Assembly: GCF_048128805.1 (NCBI RefSeq)
Contig: NC_136001.1
Location: 7,035,001 to 7,099,000, forward strand
Origin: Centroberyx gerrardi
Lineage: Eukaryota > Chordata > Actinopteri > Beryciformes > Berycidae
Length of the DNA stretch: 64,000 bases
Direction: 5' to 3'
In this document: in pieces, positions 24,656-36,600 of the stretch
How the letters are laid out: each line of letters begins with the position of its first letter
Position numbering within the stretch: position 1 is the first letter of the stretch
Made by a program: the position numbers and the translations under genes
Notes under the pieces: model-generated
Database searches by the model: none
Seen by the model: the letters and a program-made list of their open reading frames with translations, nothing else
What the model was told of the DNA's origin: nothing

Positions 24656-27600
24656 AAGAGAGAGAAAGCAAGTTGGCGTTAGAGGAGAGAGAGAGGGAAG
24701 TAGAGAGAGGGAGAGAGAGAGACAGAGGGGAAGAGAGGGAGAGAGATGGAAGGAGGAGAGACAGGGAGAGAGGGAGAGAGAAAGAGGAGGCAGAGGGAGA
24801 TAGACAAGAGAGGGAGAAATATAAAGACAGCAACAGGAAAGAGGAACAGAGAGACCTTTTATTTACCTTTATGTGTTGTGTATTTGTCAGTTTTACTCAA
24901 TATACTGGACATTATTCATTTTTATTTTTTTATTTTTATTTATTTTTCTATTATTTCATTGTTTATGTTAGTGACTTTCTGATTTGGCAACATGTTTTAT
25001 CAAGATATCATGCTTCTCAAATAAATATGGAATTGAATTGAATTGAATTGAGTTGAGTTGAATTGAATTGAGAGACAGAAAGAGCGTAAGAGAGACAGTG
25101 AGGGACAGGAGATAAACTTTACAGGAATGTTTCTCAGTTTCAGGTTAATACTCTTTGGGTTTGTAGGGAAGTATAGTCAACTACTGCCAGCACATCACAC
25201 CCAGCAGACACTCTCCCTCCCTAATAATGAACAATAACCTTAACTAGTATCATCATAGTCTATTTGTCAGCAGTTTAGGTTTACAAAACAGGTAACAATC
25301 AAGTAAAAAGGCTTAATGTTCTGAGGAAACTTTGCATTGCATTGCTAATTTCAGGTTGTCAAGAAAGGTCAAATTGAGGCAAAAATGGAATCATCTCAGT
25401 GGAGGTCAATGGAGGCCAAAGAACAGCTGATTACATTTTGGTGGCAATCTGGATCCGGGATTTCCACCATTAGACCATTATCGTTTTGAAACTATGAAGC
25501 TATGAAGTCAATTTAACTCAAAGGTTAAGTGACAGGAATGATGTGTTTGGGTTTAACAGCAAGTTGGAGAACTGTTCAGCGCTGGTGGAGGTTTGCGCTC
25601 TTCAAGTTCCTTCTAGTTGAGTTTGTCACTTACTGTAGTTGGAGACGGCCTGGATGTTGAGGATAGACTGCTGTCCAAGTCTGCAGAAGAAGAGATTCTG
25701 GTTACATGCTATACTGGAGACCAGGGGAAGGCAACCGTGAGCGATGGAGGGCCGACAGTCTGCAGGTTTTCATTCCAAACAAACACTACAGCAGCTGATT
25801 TCACAGATTAGTCCCCTCCTGTCTGGTTGAAGGTGTGTTAATCAGTGAATTCAGCTGCTGTAGTGTCTGTTGGAATGAAACCCTGCAGCCTCTCGGCCCT
25901 CCGTGGCGGACGGTTGTCCCTCCCTGCTGTAGACACACTGCAGGCCCAGGGCCACTTCACACAGACACACCTCTTCTTCTTCTTCTCCTCCCCTCCTCTC
26001 ACCTGTCCTCCTCTCCCTCCAGGAGCTTCCTGTAGGTGGCGATCTCAATGTCCAGAGCCAGTTTCAGGTTCATCAGGTCCTGCGGGTGAAGAAGATGATG
26101 ATAGGATGATACTTAACTATTAATGTGACTATGATAAAGTGATCGAAGGATAATACTGGTAGCTTTTTTTTTTCTAAGTTCCCCTCTCCTCTTCCCATTT
26201 TTCTCCTTCAGAAGAAGCCATTTGCTGCCATTCATTCTTGTCCAGTATGAAAAACAACGAGCGAGATAAGCCATCACAGTAAACATGAAGCCAAACTTTC
26301 TGTTTACTCCTTATTTCATTGAGCTGAGTTGAGTGTTTTCATCTCAGCGCTGCATTACGCTCCGCTCTGCTTCCTGTCAATCAGCTGACACCCACAAAGA
26401 AGACATGGAAGTCTCCTCCAGGAGATAATCCCTCAGAAACACACACATCGCCTCTAAAACTTTACTGTCACATCTGTGTCTTTTTATTTAGGCCGTCTTT
26501 GTTAGCGGGGACAGCAGTTCATTTCAAACTAGGCTGGACAGTGTAAAGTTCTGTATTTTGAAAACGACAGTAAACAAGGAAATGTTAAACTGTAAACAAG
26601 ATGTAGGCATAAGTAAATAGGCTGTAACTGTAAATGGCACCGGTATTCCCCTTTAAAATGGGGGTTATGTAAATACAATTATGCAATTATGCTACTCTGA
26701 TTGAGGTCGTAATAACAGTTCAGATGTGTGGTGTACCGTGTTATTAGTCATTTTTGGTGGGATGTTATTTGGAGATCATTTGTAGAAACACCAGGCAGTA
26801 AAAATGTCAATCAAACTGTAAATTAATTTCATTCACTGACAAACTCATCAAGTTTCTCAGAGATGTTGAGCCATGTTTTGCTTCTTTGTATCTTCCTTCT
26901 TTTTGTCTTTTCCTTTCTCTCTTCCTCACTTCCTACTTCCCTCAGTTTGTCCCTTCTTTGCCTCTTTCTTTCCTTCCTCTTGATCTCCTTCACTGCCTTC
27001 CTTCTCTCCCCCCTCCCTTTGCTCCTTGTTCCTTCCTTCCTTCCTTCCATCCTTCCTACCTCCATCCATCCCTCACTCCCTTCCTTCTTCTCTTCCTCCT
27101 TCCCTCTTTTCCTTCCACGCCCTCTCCCTGCATTCCCTCCTCATTTCCTTTGCTCCTTCCTTCCTCCTCCCTACCTTCTTTCCTTCCATCCTTCCTTCCT
27201 TCCTACCTCCATCCATCTCTCACTCCCCTCCTTTTTATCTTCCTCCTCTCCTTTCCTTCCACGCCCCCTCCCTGCCTTCCTTTGCTCCTTCTTCCGTTCT
27301 TCCTTCCTCCATCCCTCCCTCCCCCATTCCCTTCCTTGCTCACTTCCTTTGCTCTTTCTTCCTTCCTCCTCCCTTCCCTCTTTCCTTCCTTCCTTCCTTC
27401 CTCCCTCCCTCCATCTATCCCTCACTCCCTTCCTTCCTTCCTCCCTCCATCTATCCCTCACTCCCTTCCTTTCTTCGTTTGTTCGTTCCTTCCTTCCGAT
27501 CTTCCTACTTCTCTCCTTTCTTTCCATGCCCCCTCCCTCTCTCCTGCCCTCCCTCCCTCCCTTCCTTCCCTCCTCCCTCCCTCCCTCCCTCCCTCCTCCC

Positions 27601-28425
27601 TCACCCACCTGGTATTCTCGGAGCTGTCTGGCCATGTCCTGTTTGGCTCTCTGCAGAGCGTCCTCCAGGTCTCTGGTCCGGGCCTTCGCCTCTTTAACAG
27701 CCAGCTCTCCTCGCTCCTCTGCCTCAGCCAGCTGGTTCTCCAGACCGCCACGCTGGGGGGGGGGGGGACAGGATGAAGATGGGGAGGAGGAAGAGAGGAA
27801 GGAGAGAACAACTACTCTTCAACTTTCTGCTCTCCTTTCAAATTTCCAAGTGGAAGCAGAATTTGTGTTTAAAAACTGTTTTTTAAGTGGCATTTTAACA
27901 TCAATAAATCATTACCAAATTCAATTTGAGACATTAGTATAATTACTGTAAACAAACCAGACCATCAGTGGTCAGCCTGTCAGCCTCTATCAGCCTCTAC
28001 TCTGCATCCTCCATTGTTTCTCCACCTGGTGGATTTGGAGGGAAATCTGCTGGATCGCTTTATGGCACAAAACAGGAAGAGGTTCTGCAAACGGAGCTAA
28101 AGCTTTCAGAGTTTCTGGCAGCAGATGGTGGAAGAAGGGAAAGGAAGATGGAGAAATCACTTCCAACATGTTGATCCTCTTCAGTAAAGACAAAGAGAAA
28201 ACCTTTGACTAAAGAATCAACATTCTCTTTGTGACAAGAAGCAACAGAGTTTATGGGAAATGTGGTCTTAAGTTTGAGAAACACTAACAATGCTATTGGT
28301 GTGAGCTTGAGACTGCCAATCGTTGCCACCATGGTCTCATTTGTTTACGATAATTACACCAAGGTATCATAGTTAATTTGACAGTGATATACTGATGTTG
28401 AAAAATACATGTAGCACTTTTAATG

Positions 28426-28472
<47 letters not shown>

Positions 28473-30223
28473 CTGTGCTTTGACCGCCTCTATCTCGCTC
28501 TGCAGTCGGCTGATCAGCCGGTTGACTTCAGCCACGTCTCCCTTCACAATGCGAAGCTCATCTCCAAACTGGATGGCCTGCACCGACATCTGGTCAAACT
28601 GCACACAGAGAGGGGAATCGATGTGAACCGACAGCTGACTGGTATGCTAGAGACAAATTATATATAGGTCCAAAATCGATGAACATATCCTTTAAGTATT
28701 TTTATTCATTACACAGTGGGAAAGAAACCATGGAAACAGCAGGGGAGACACAGGAGTGAAGTCAGAATTAATCCTCGGCCAGAGGGGGCGGGGCCTACAT
28801 GTGGCTCCAGAGGCAGGGGATGTAATCAGTCGACTGTCTCTGAGCACATAAGCAGGATTTCTACCCGGTCCTGGCTTCCTCCTCACCTTGCTCTTGTACC
28901 AGGCCTCTGCCTCCTCTCGGCTGCGGGCGGCGATCTCCTCGTACTGGGCTTTGACCTCAGCGACGATCTGCTCCATGTTCAGGCTGCGGCTGTTGTCCAT
29001 CTGCACCACCACAGACGTGTCCTTGATGCTCGCCTGCAGCTCGCGCAGCTCCTGCTCAGGGTCGGGGAATAAAATATAACTGACTTGGAAATTTGAGATG
29101 TGCTACCTTTTCATAGTTTTTGGAACATGCTGTGGATTTTGGGTTTAGCACTCCACTAAGAATCCCATTGTTGAAGCGCAACCTCCTTTTCCAATTCAAT
29201 AAAATATAACTGACAGGTGACAGTAGTAGAGGACACACCGTTTTACAAAACATTCCAACAACACATGGTGATTACTTGTTTAGTTTTTGTAAGACAATAA
29301 ATTTGAACTTGAACTTGAACCAGTAGTGATGTCATTTGGAAATTACACTGATACATGTCACTCCGAAACCAAACCCCTTAATTTTATCCCTGAAATGTCC
29401 TTAATTTCTCCATTACATAAACATTAATTATCCATTAAAAATAACATAGCTTTAAAAAAGTATGTTTAGTATCATGGGTTTTTAAAGGATTTATTCATGG
29501 GTTGGTTCGTGAAGACACTAGAAATTAAGGGATTTTTAATGCCTTTTGTGCAGGTTTACAAGGTTATTAATGAGTTCCCGTCTCCCTGAATTTTACATTA
29601 AATTAGAAAGTGAGGAGTCAAACATTAAGAGGTGTTTAAGGAGGTGTTGATGGGGTCTCCTCCATTAATAACTCCCTTAACTCATTTTAAGGGGATTTTG
29701 CATGAATTAAGGGGTGAATCAATGTAAATTTAAGGTTATTTTAAGGGATTATAGGTTCGTAGAGTGTACAATCTGTGTTAGAAATATGTTAAACATAAGT
29801 AGGGCAATGGAGATAATATGACTTTATTTCCTGTGTTTAAGTGGTAGTTTTCCCTATTTGTAGTAATCAGTAAAGGGGACAAAAATCCAGATTCCCGGTA
29901 GAATACACAAAAAACATTCCAGAGACAGCTAATGTTCGAGATCGACTCTCCATGGAGTCGCGTCAAGGTGATGGAAAAATGAAACAATGAACCAAAGGGA
30001 AGTACAAACTTTAATGGTCATGCAAGGAAACAACTTGATGTCAAAGAATCAAATCTATATAGAGAAACAAACACAGGGAAATGGAGAGAAACTGGGGCGT
30101 GTGAAAGCATTTAGGTGTTTCTACCTCCTCATAGACGTTGCGCAGGAAGTTTATCTCATCAGTCATAGCTCCCACTTTATCCTCCAGATCCGCCTTCACT
30201 AGGTAGGCAGAGTCCACATCCTG

Positions 30224-30255
<32 letters not shown>

Positions 30256-30558
30256 GAAACATACAGAAACACACACATATAAACATACACACACAAAAGT
30301 TAGAGAAGACCCGAGAGAGAATATTGCATGTCAGCGTGCATATGAACATCTCTAAAGTCCTGCTGTCGTAGTGTCACAGTGTCCTGTTGGGTGTGACTCA
30401 GTGATGGTAAAGAGACAATAGACTGTAGACAGAGAAAGAGAAAGAGAGAGAGAGAGAGAGAGGGAGAGGAGACAGAGAGAGGAGACAATAAGGACAATAA
30501 AGAGTTTGAGCTAACTCACCACACCTATGAGGGGATGAATGACCGCCAAGGGGAATGA

Positions 30559-30600
<42 letters not shown>

Positions 30601-33600
30601 TGACCTTCTTTAGGATAACAAAGTCATTCTCCAGATTGTTTCTCTTGTTGATCTCGTCCTCATATCTGGGGCAGAGAAGGGAGGGTTACACTTCATTACA
30701 GTGGTAAACAGGGACATTACAGTACTTATGTTTAAGAACAGCTCTCTGAATACACTGGTTTGTAGCAGTGCAAAAGCATGTTAGGTTTCACCTGAAATAT
30801 ATCACAGCAAACATATATGTTACAGTATAATATGACTCAATTTACAGTATGATTGTATTCTGTTTTGTGGTTTTATTTACTTCTATTTGACTTCCTCTGC
30901 TTGACTCTGCATATTCCTCAGCTCTCTTTGACAGAATCTAGTTTGTAGGACAGTTAGACTGATATATTGGGCCGTTGTTGGCTTTTCATTGAAAATCGGA
31001 TATTGGCAAGTCAGTCTTGCCCACTGTCAATAGGATGGAGGTGAGGATGTGATTTTAGCTTCAGGGGCGTCAGGATGTAAAACCTGCAGAGAAACCTGCC
31101 TCACTCTACTCTAAAGAGCTGCTAACCAACCTGAGAATTTCGTTAGTCTGGATTTTCAATGGAGAGTTTTAGTATCACATGATCTAAATGTTGTTTCAGA
31201 GGCTTTTCCTCCCTGCAGCAAATTATTAAATTCTGTGGGAAACAGTGAATCTTTGTAATTTAGCAGAATTTTGGGGTATTTTTTCGGTATGAAAAGTGGT
31301 CAAACAAAATAGCAGCACAAAATCAGTACCCTATATTGGAATCAGTATCAGCTTCAAAAATCGGTCGAATTCTAGTTTGTAGTAGTGCAATTAATTATTT
31401 GAATTCTTTTTTCATTTTTCCAATTCTGATAAACATCAATTATCCTAATCCCTAAGAGTCTTCACTTGAGTTTGAAGTCCTCTACCAATCCCAGCATGCG
31501 TCTGTCTTGTTGTCATTATTTACTGTCTATTCTATTGATTTGTGACATGCAATTGATCCTCATAGTGAGATCAGCTTACTACAGTAATAACATTATTTAC
31601 TTGTGTTTGTAGTCCTCCACCAGACCCTGCATGTTCCTCAGCTCTCCGTCCAGTTTGGTCTTGTCGTTGTTGACCAGGTCCATCTGGCGCCGCAGGCCGG
31701 CCATGTAAGCCTCGAACAGCGGCTCCACGTTGGAGCGGCCGACCGTCTGGCACTGCAGCAGCTCCAGCTTCGTCTCCAGCATCTTATTCTGCTGCTCCAG
31801 GAAACGAACCTGGGCAGGGAGGTGGGAGAGGAGGAGAGAGAAAGAGAGAGAGATGAGTTATAGGTATGGAGAGCTTTCAGGTGAGGTAACGCACCCTCTG
31901 TCGGCCATATTGGAGGTCCTCAGATCTTGGGCAGCAATGGCCGTGAACGGCTGATTGTATTTCTAAATGTACGACTTGTCCGTCTTGACATGGTTGATTG
32001 CTGTGCTTTGACTGGGAACTGATCATTTCTACATTGACAGTGTACATCTGCTTGATTTTGTGTTTAATGTCAGCTTCTTAGCTAACCATAGTATCTGGTC
32101 AGCTAACCATTGCTATTTTGTTGTTAACACATCTGATTTGCAAACTAGCTAACATATCTAGTAAAAGCTAGTGTTAGTAGTGGCTAGTGGTTGCATGTTA
32201 ATATTAACATTGGTTGGTTTACTAAATGCTTGTTTGTTCACTAAGTTTGTTCATGTTAACTGATGACTCTTTGCAAGCCAAACATGTACTATTGTGGTTT
32301 AGAGGCTAGGACACAGTAACCTAAATTTGGAAACAAATCTATCTTATCAGACTATTCACTTAAATAACATTATTGACTAACATTATTGTTTCAGTTTGAG
32401 AAATTAGATTGCACTCTCAAGGGCTTGAAATGTTCTTCCGTTACTAAATTTCATGAAATACAGTTGTTGTCTTGCTACTCCTTCACCAAACAAAGGTTCA
32501 TTTCCAGTCCCTAACAAATCCTCTTGTATACTCGAGTCAGTATTTGTGAACACGAGCAACTCTCTTCTGAAGCCAGAAATCAGACAACTGCAACTCTGTG
32601 ATGTCAACAAGATGTAAAATGTGGAGCTGCTCCGTGGAGAATGAGCTGGGAAAGATGCTGAAAGTGACTGTGAAACAGATTTCTTGAGGAAAAGGATACA
32701 TGTTATGCGACAACATTACTCATTTGGGTATTAAAACTCAATACATGACTCATGCCCTTCCTTTCCTCAACAACTATTGTTGAAGTACCCTTGAGCAATG
32801 CTCTTAAACCCCAGCTCCTGTTGATCTGCTTCAGTGGCAAACAGTAGAAGACTGTGCTTGTACTGGGCAGCTTGCAGGTGTAAAGGTGTTTAAATTAATA
32901 TTAAACAGAGCAGTTTTAAAAATGAGGGTATGTGTTTATCAAAACCCTTCCTTGGATAAACAAAGGTTAAAGAAACAGCATCATTCCAACAGATGACAAA
33001 CTTTAGCTCCTAGCTGTCCCGATGCCTGCACCCCGACTGTATTGAAGCCTGTATTGGTACAGCTAGTGTTTCCTGCCTGCGGCCGGGTGTATCCTCTGTC
33101 TATTATGCCTTCTCCCTCCAACACAAAGCCTGTGTTCTGTTCTGAGGGGACTAATCCCCTCTGAGACATGACCACACCACGTCTGACCTGGTTTATCAGG
33201 TTACAACCCGGCTCAATGGGACGGAAATGGGACAGATAGCTTAAATATCCAATGGCCCAAGACTGGTGATTCAATGTTTAAAAGGCAGTTTAAATCCCAG
33301 ATGTACACACTGAGTTTCTGGTTCTTTTTTTGAGATTTGGCAAGAGAGTTTCTGTATTACAGTGGCGGTTCATCTCTAAATCGGTGTCCATTTCTACAAC
33401 AAGCAGCACCATTGAATAAGATTATATTAACTAGCAATCTTAGGTCACTGACCCTCGTTAAGCATTCATTTTTTTGCAACTTTTATCATGCAGATTGATT
33501 ATCTTCCTGCCACAGATGAAAATTAGTCTGCCTGTTGCATTGGACTAATTACTTCTCTGCATGAGAGAACAAGCTCTTTAATGTTTCAGTCTCATTGAGG

Positions 33601-36600
33601 CCAGGTTGGGGTTGGATTACTCAGTCGGCTGCTTTGAACCAAAGCCTTGGCCTTGCCTTTAATGAATTTGTTCATTTCTTTATGGGTGGCCTTAAAGTTG
33701 GAGAAGGGGTCTTGTGGCCAAAAAGCCAAAATGCCACCAAAATGCCAGTTCAAACGCTTGGACCGGCTGGGGAAATCCAGTAAGTGTGAATGTTAATGAG
33801 AAACAAATTCCCTTCCCTAGACGAATAAATCTGACACAGTGGAGCCCTTGAGCAAGGCACTTAACCCCAACTGCTTTAGTGTGACTGATCAGCGGCCAGG
33901 AGTGGCTGCAGCAGACAGCTCAGTTCAGTGTGTGACTGAATCAGCAGTGCTATCCTGGGTAAATAAAGATACCTGACCTAGATTCAAAAGGAAGAGCCCT
34001 CTTTGAAGTCGTCCCACCTTGAGAAGCACATGCAGTGACTAAAGGCTCTGGAGTTTGGCTCTAGTGACACAAAATGGTGCCAACAAGGACTCTATTGTGT
34101 GTATGTTACTGGCTTTGAAGTCACATCGACCATCTCATTTACAGATTCCTAGATCAGTGATTTCAAACCTTCGCTTGGAGGACAGAGGTTTCAAAATATT
34201 TTGTCTTGTGACCCCAAAACTGATTTCTTGTTATTGTGAAAGCAAGACTTACCTGGTTTTTGGATCAGATACTTTCCTGCCGATGGTGTTTTACTTACCT
34301 TCCATTGCAGAATCTGAGAGTTACTTCAGCAAACCTAAAATAGATGTTGAAACTCTTCCCAACTCAGAAATGTAGACTATATCAGCACTTCCACTCTGGG
34401 AGGCCTAATGACTGTAGCCTAAGGACTTTATCTCTAGCAGCACAAAAACTTTTACCTGTAGTTTTGCAACTTTAGTTTGGTGATACAGTAGGCGAGGCAG
34501 AATGGCAATGCTCGAGGCAACAGACAACAGTGAGAGAAAAAAAGTGAAATATAGCGTCAAGAATGTCATGTTTCCTGACAAGATATTCCTGTGTGATTTA
34601 AACAAAAATACAAACACAACTCCTTTCTGCACTTTGACTATTAGACTTGCAGAAAAACTGGCACTGTCTTATTCTAAACAAGGACTATGGCATGAATATA
34701 TTAATCTTTGGAGACATTGCAGACTTTGGCCAGACTGTTCTGGCTGTTCCAGGTCTTCTTTGTGGTGCGTTTGATTTATGTTACCAGTCAAACAGCTTCA
34801 AAAATGGGCTCATTATATGACGAATCAAAACACTCCTTCATAACGTGAGTGTGAAGTAGGGAAGAAGAAGCAAGTTTTCTCAGGACACCTACCCTGGTTC
34901 AAAAGAGGTTAATTTCTTACATTTTTACAGTGACCTAGATGGAAAAACTGACCCTCAGCCAGCACAGCACTCCTTCTTCTGCAGGTTTTGTGACTGTGGG
35001 CCCTGAAGTGTATCTCTGCTGATGCGAGGAGCCAACAATGACTCTATTGTGAGAGTGTGTTACCTAGTCCGTGAGAAAGCAGAGATGTTCCCTAAGTAGG
35101 GTATCGGTGTCCAGCATTATCACAGAGCCAGTCACTCCATCTGTGGGAAATGTTTACTGACTGAGTTCTTCATAGGAACCTGAACGCACGTAAATACTTC
35201 CCATATTTAAATGCCATTTTCTAATATCCAATGCCAAATTGCAGAATCGTAATTTAATCCCCAAACACAAATACCTCATTTACTAAAATGCTGTATTTAA
35301 TACTGTAATGAGGAGGGAGATTTCAGTCACGGTTGCCTGGATTTTAATGTAGAAAAGAGGTTTGTTTTGGTTTTAGATGGAGGAAATAGGCTGTCTTTCC
35401 TATTTGTAATCAGGGATGAAGAAACAGGCTGGTGGTGAAAGGCGAAAACAATGTGTAGTCATGAGAAAACTCTATCTACCCTGTGAAGAAAACCTATTAT
35501 CTAACTCTGATTCCTCCAGTATCTGAGAGTCGATATTAATCCACGCTCGATTTAAATGATTTGATTGAGTCATGTTTGCATAACATTACATTAAGAAAGT
35601 ATTGGCTCTAGCACTTGCTTAACAATGTACATTTCAAGCCTTGATATAAGTGAGACATTGCTTGTGTAAATGGGAGTGAAACTCAATTTTAGAGATGTTT
35701 TTGATCTTTTGTACATAGCAATGTCTGCTTATTACAGATAGATAGGCTGGTAAAAAGCTTTTGACAAGTTTTTTATGAAGACCATATCGGTTATGCACTG
35801 TATAGGAATTTCTAATCTTATATGGTACTCATAAATAACATAATGCTGTTGTTTACAATTTCCCCTCTGTCAAAGTGATGTTGTAATAATAAGATGTTAG
35901 GAAGCTAGCAGAGCAGTTGCAGTATCTTATCTATGAAGTTAGCTGTTAGTTTCCACATCTTATCAATGGAATTAGGATTGTTAATTGCAAACTAGCGGTA
36001 AGAGAGGTGTCCCATAACCAAAAGGTCGCAGGTTGGATCCCTGCAAAAGCAAATGTGTCCATCAACAGCCATGTGTCACAGCCCTTGAGCAAGACCTTAC
36101 CTGTCCACTCACTGCAAAGTGACTTTAAAGGAGTGACAGTTAAATGCCAAAAACGTAAAAGTAAAATACAAGGTATCTGTGAGGTTAGATAGAGTTGTTA
36201 GTTTCAGTAGCAATAAAGTTAGCTTGTGTTGCTACGTAGTTGCAGTACTTTAGCAGGAGATAGTATCACTATCTTAAGTAATCAATAAAGTTAACTTGTG
36301 TTCCTAATAGCTCCAATAGTTATATTATCTGTGAAGTTGGTGAGAGTCTTTAGTTATTTAGTGAGCTAGCTTAAAGGAAACACAATCATGCTATTTCCAC
36401 TGGTTCTTCTCTCCAAACTTTGGACTTTAACTGCTTCAACATACTTTCAGCTAGAGACTCCATTCCAACTTTAAAATGTTTGTTACTTCAGGAGATATGC
36501 AGCTATATTCAACTTTTCGATATTCTGTACTTTTTTTCTTTTTGACATATCAAAATATTTTATTTATTTCTCCATAGAAATGAATGGCAGACAGTGAATA

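Noticed and set aside
26863..27942. Open frames of 359, 296 and 223 codons on the plus strand
   Set aside because: They are the CCTT-rich tract of a keratin intron, stop-poor by composition, with no homology or splice signals.
34055..34375. 106-codon plus-strand frame in keratin intron 1
   Set aside because: No homology, no splice context, length expected by chance in AT-rich intron sequence.
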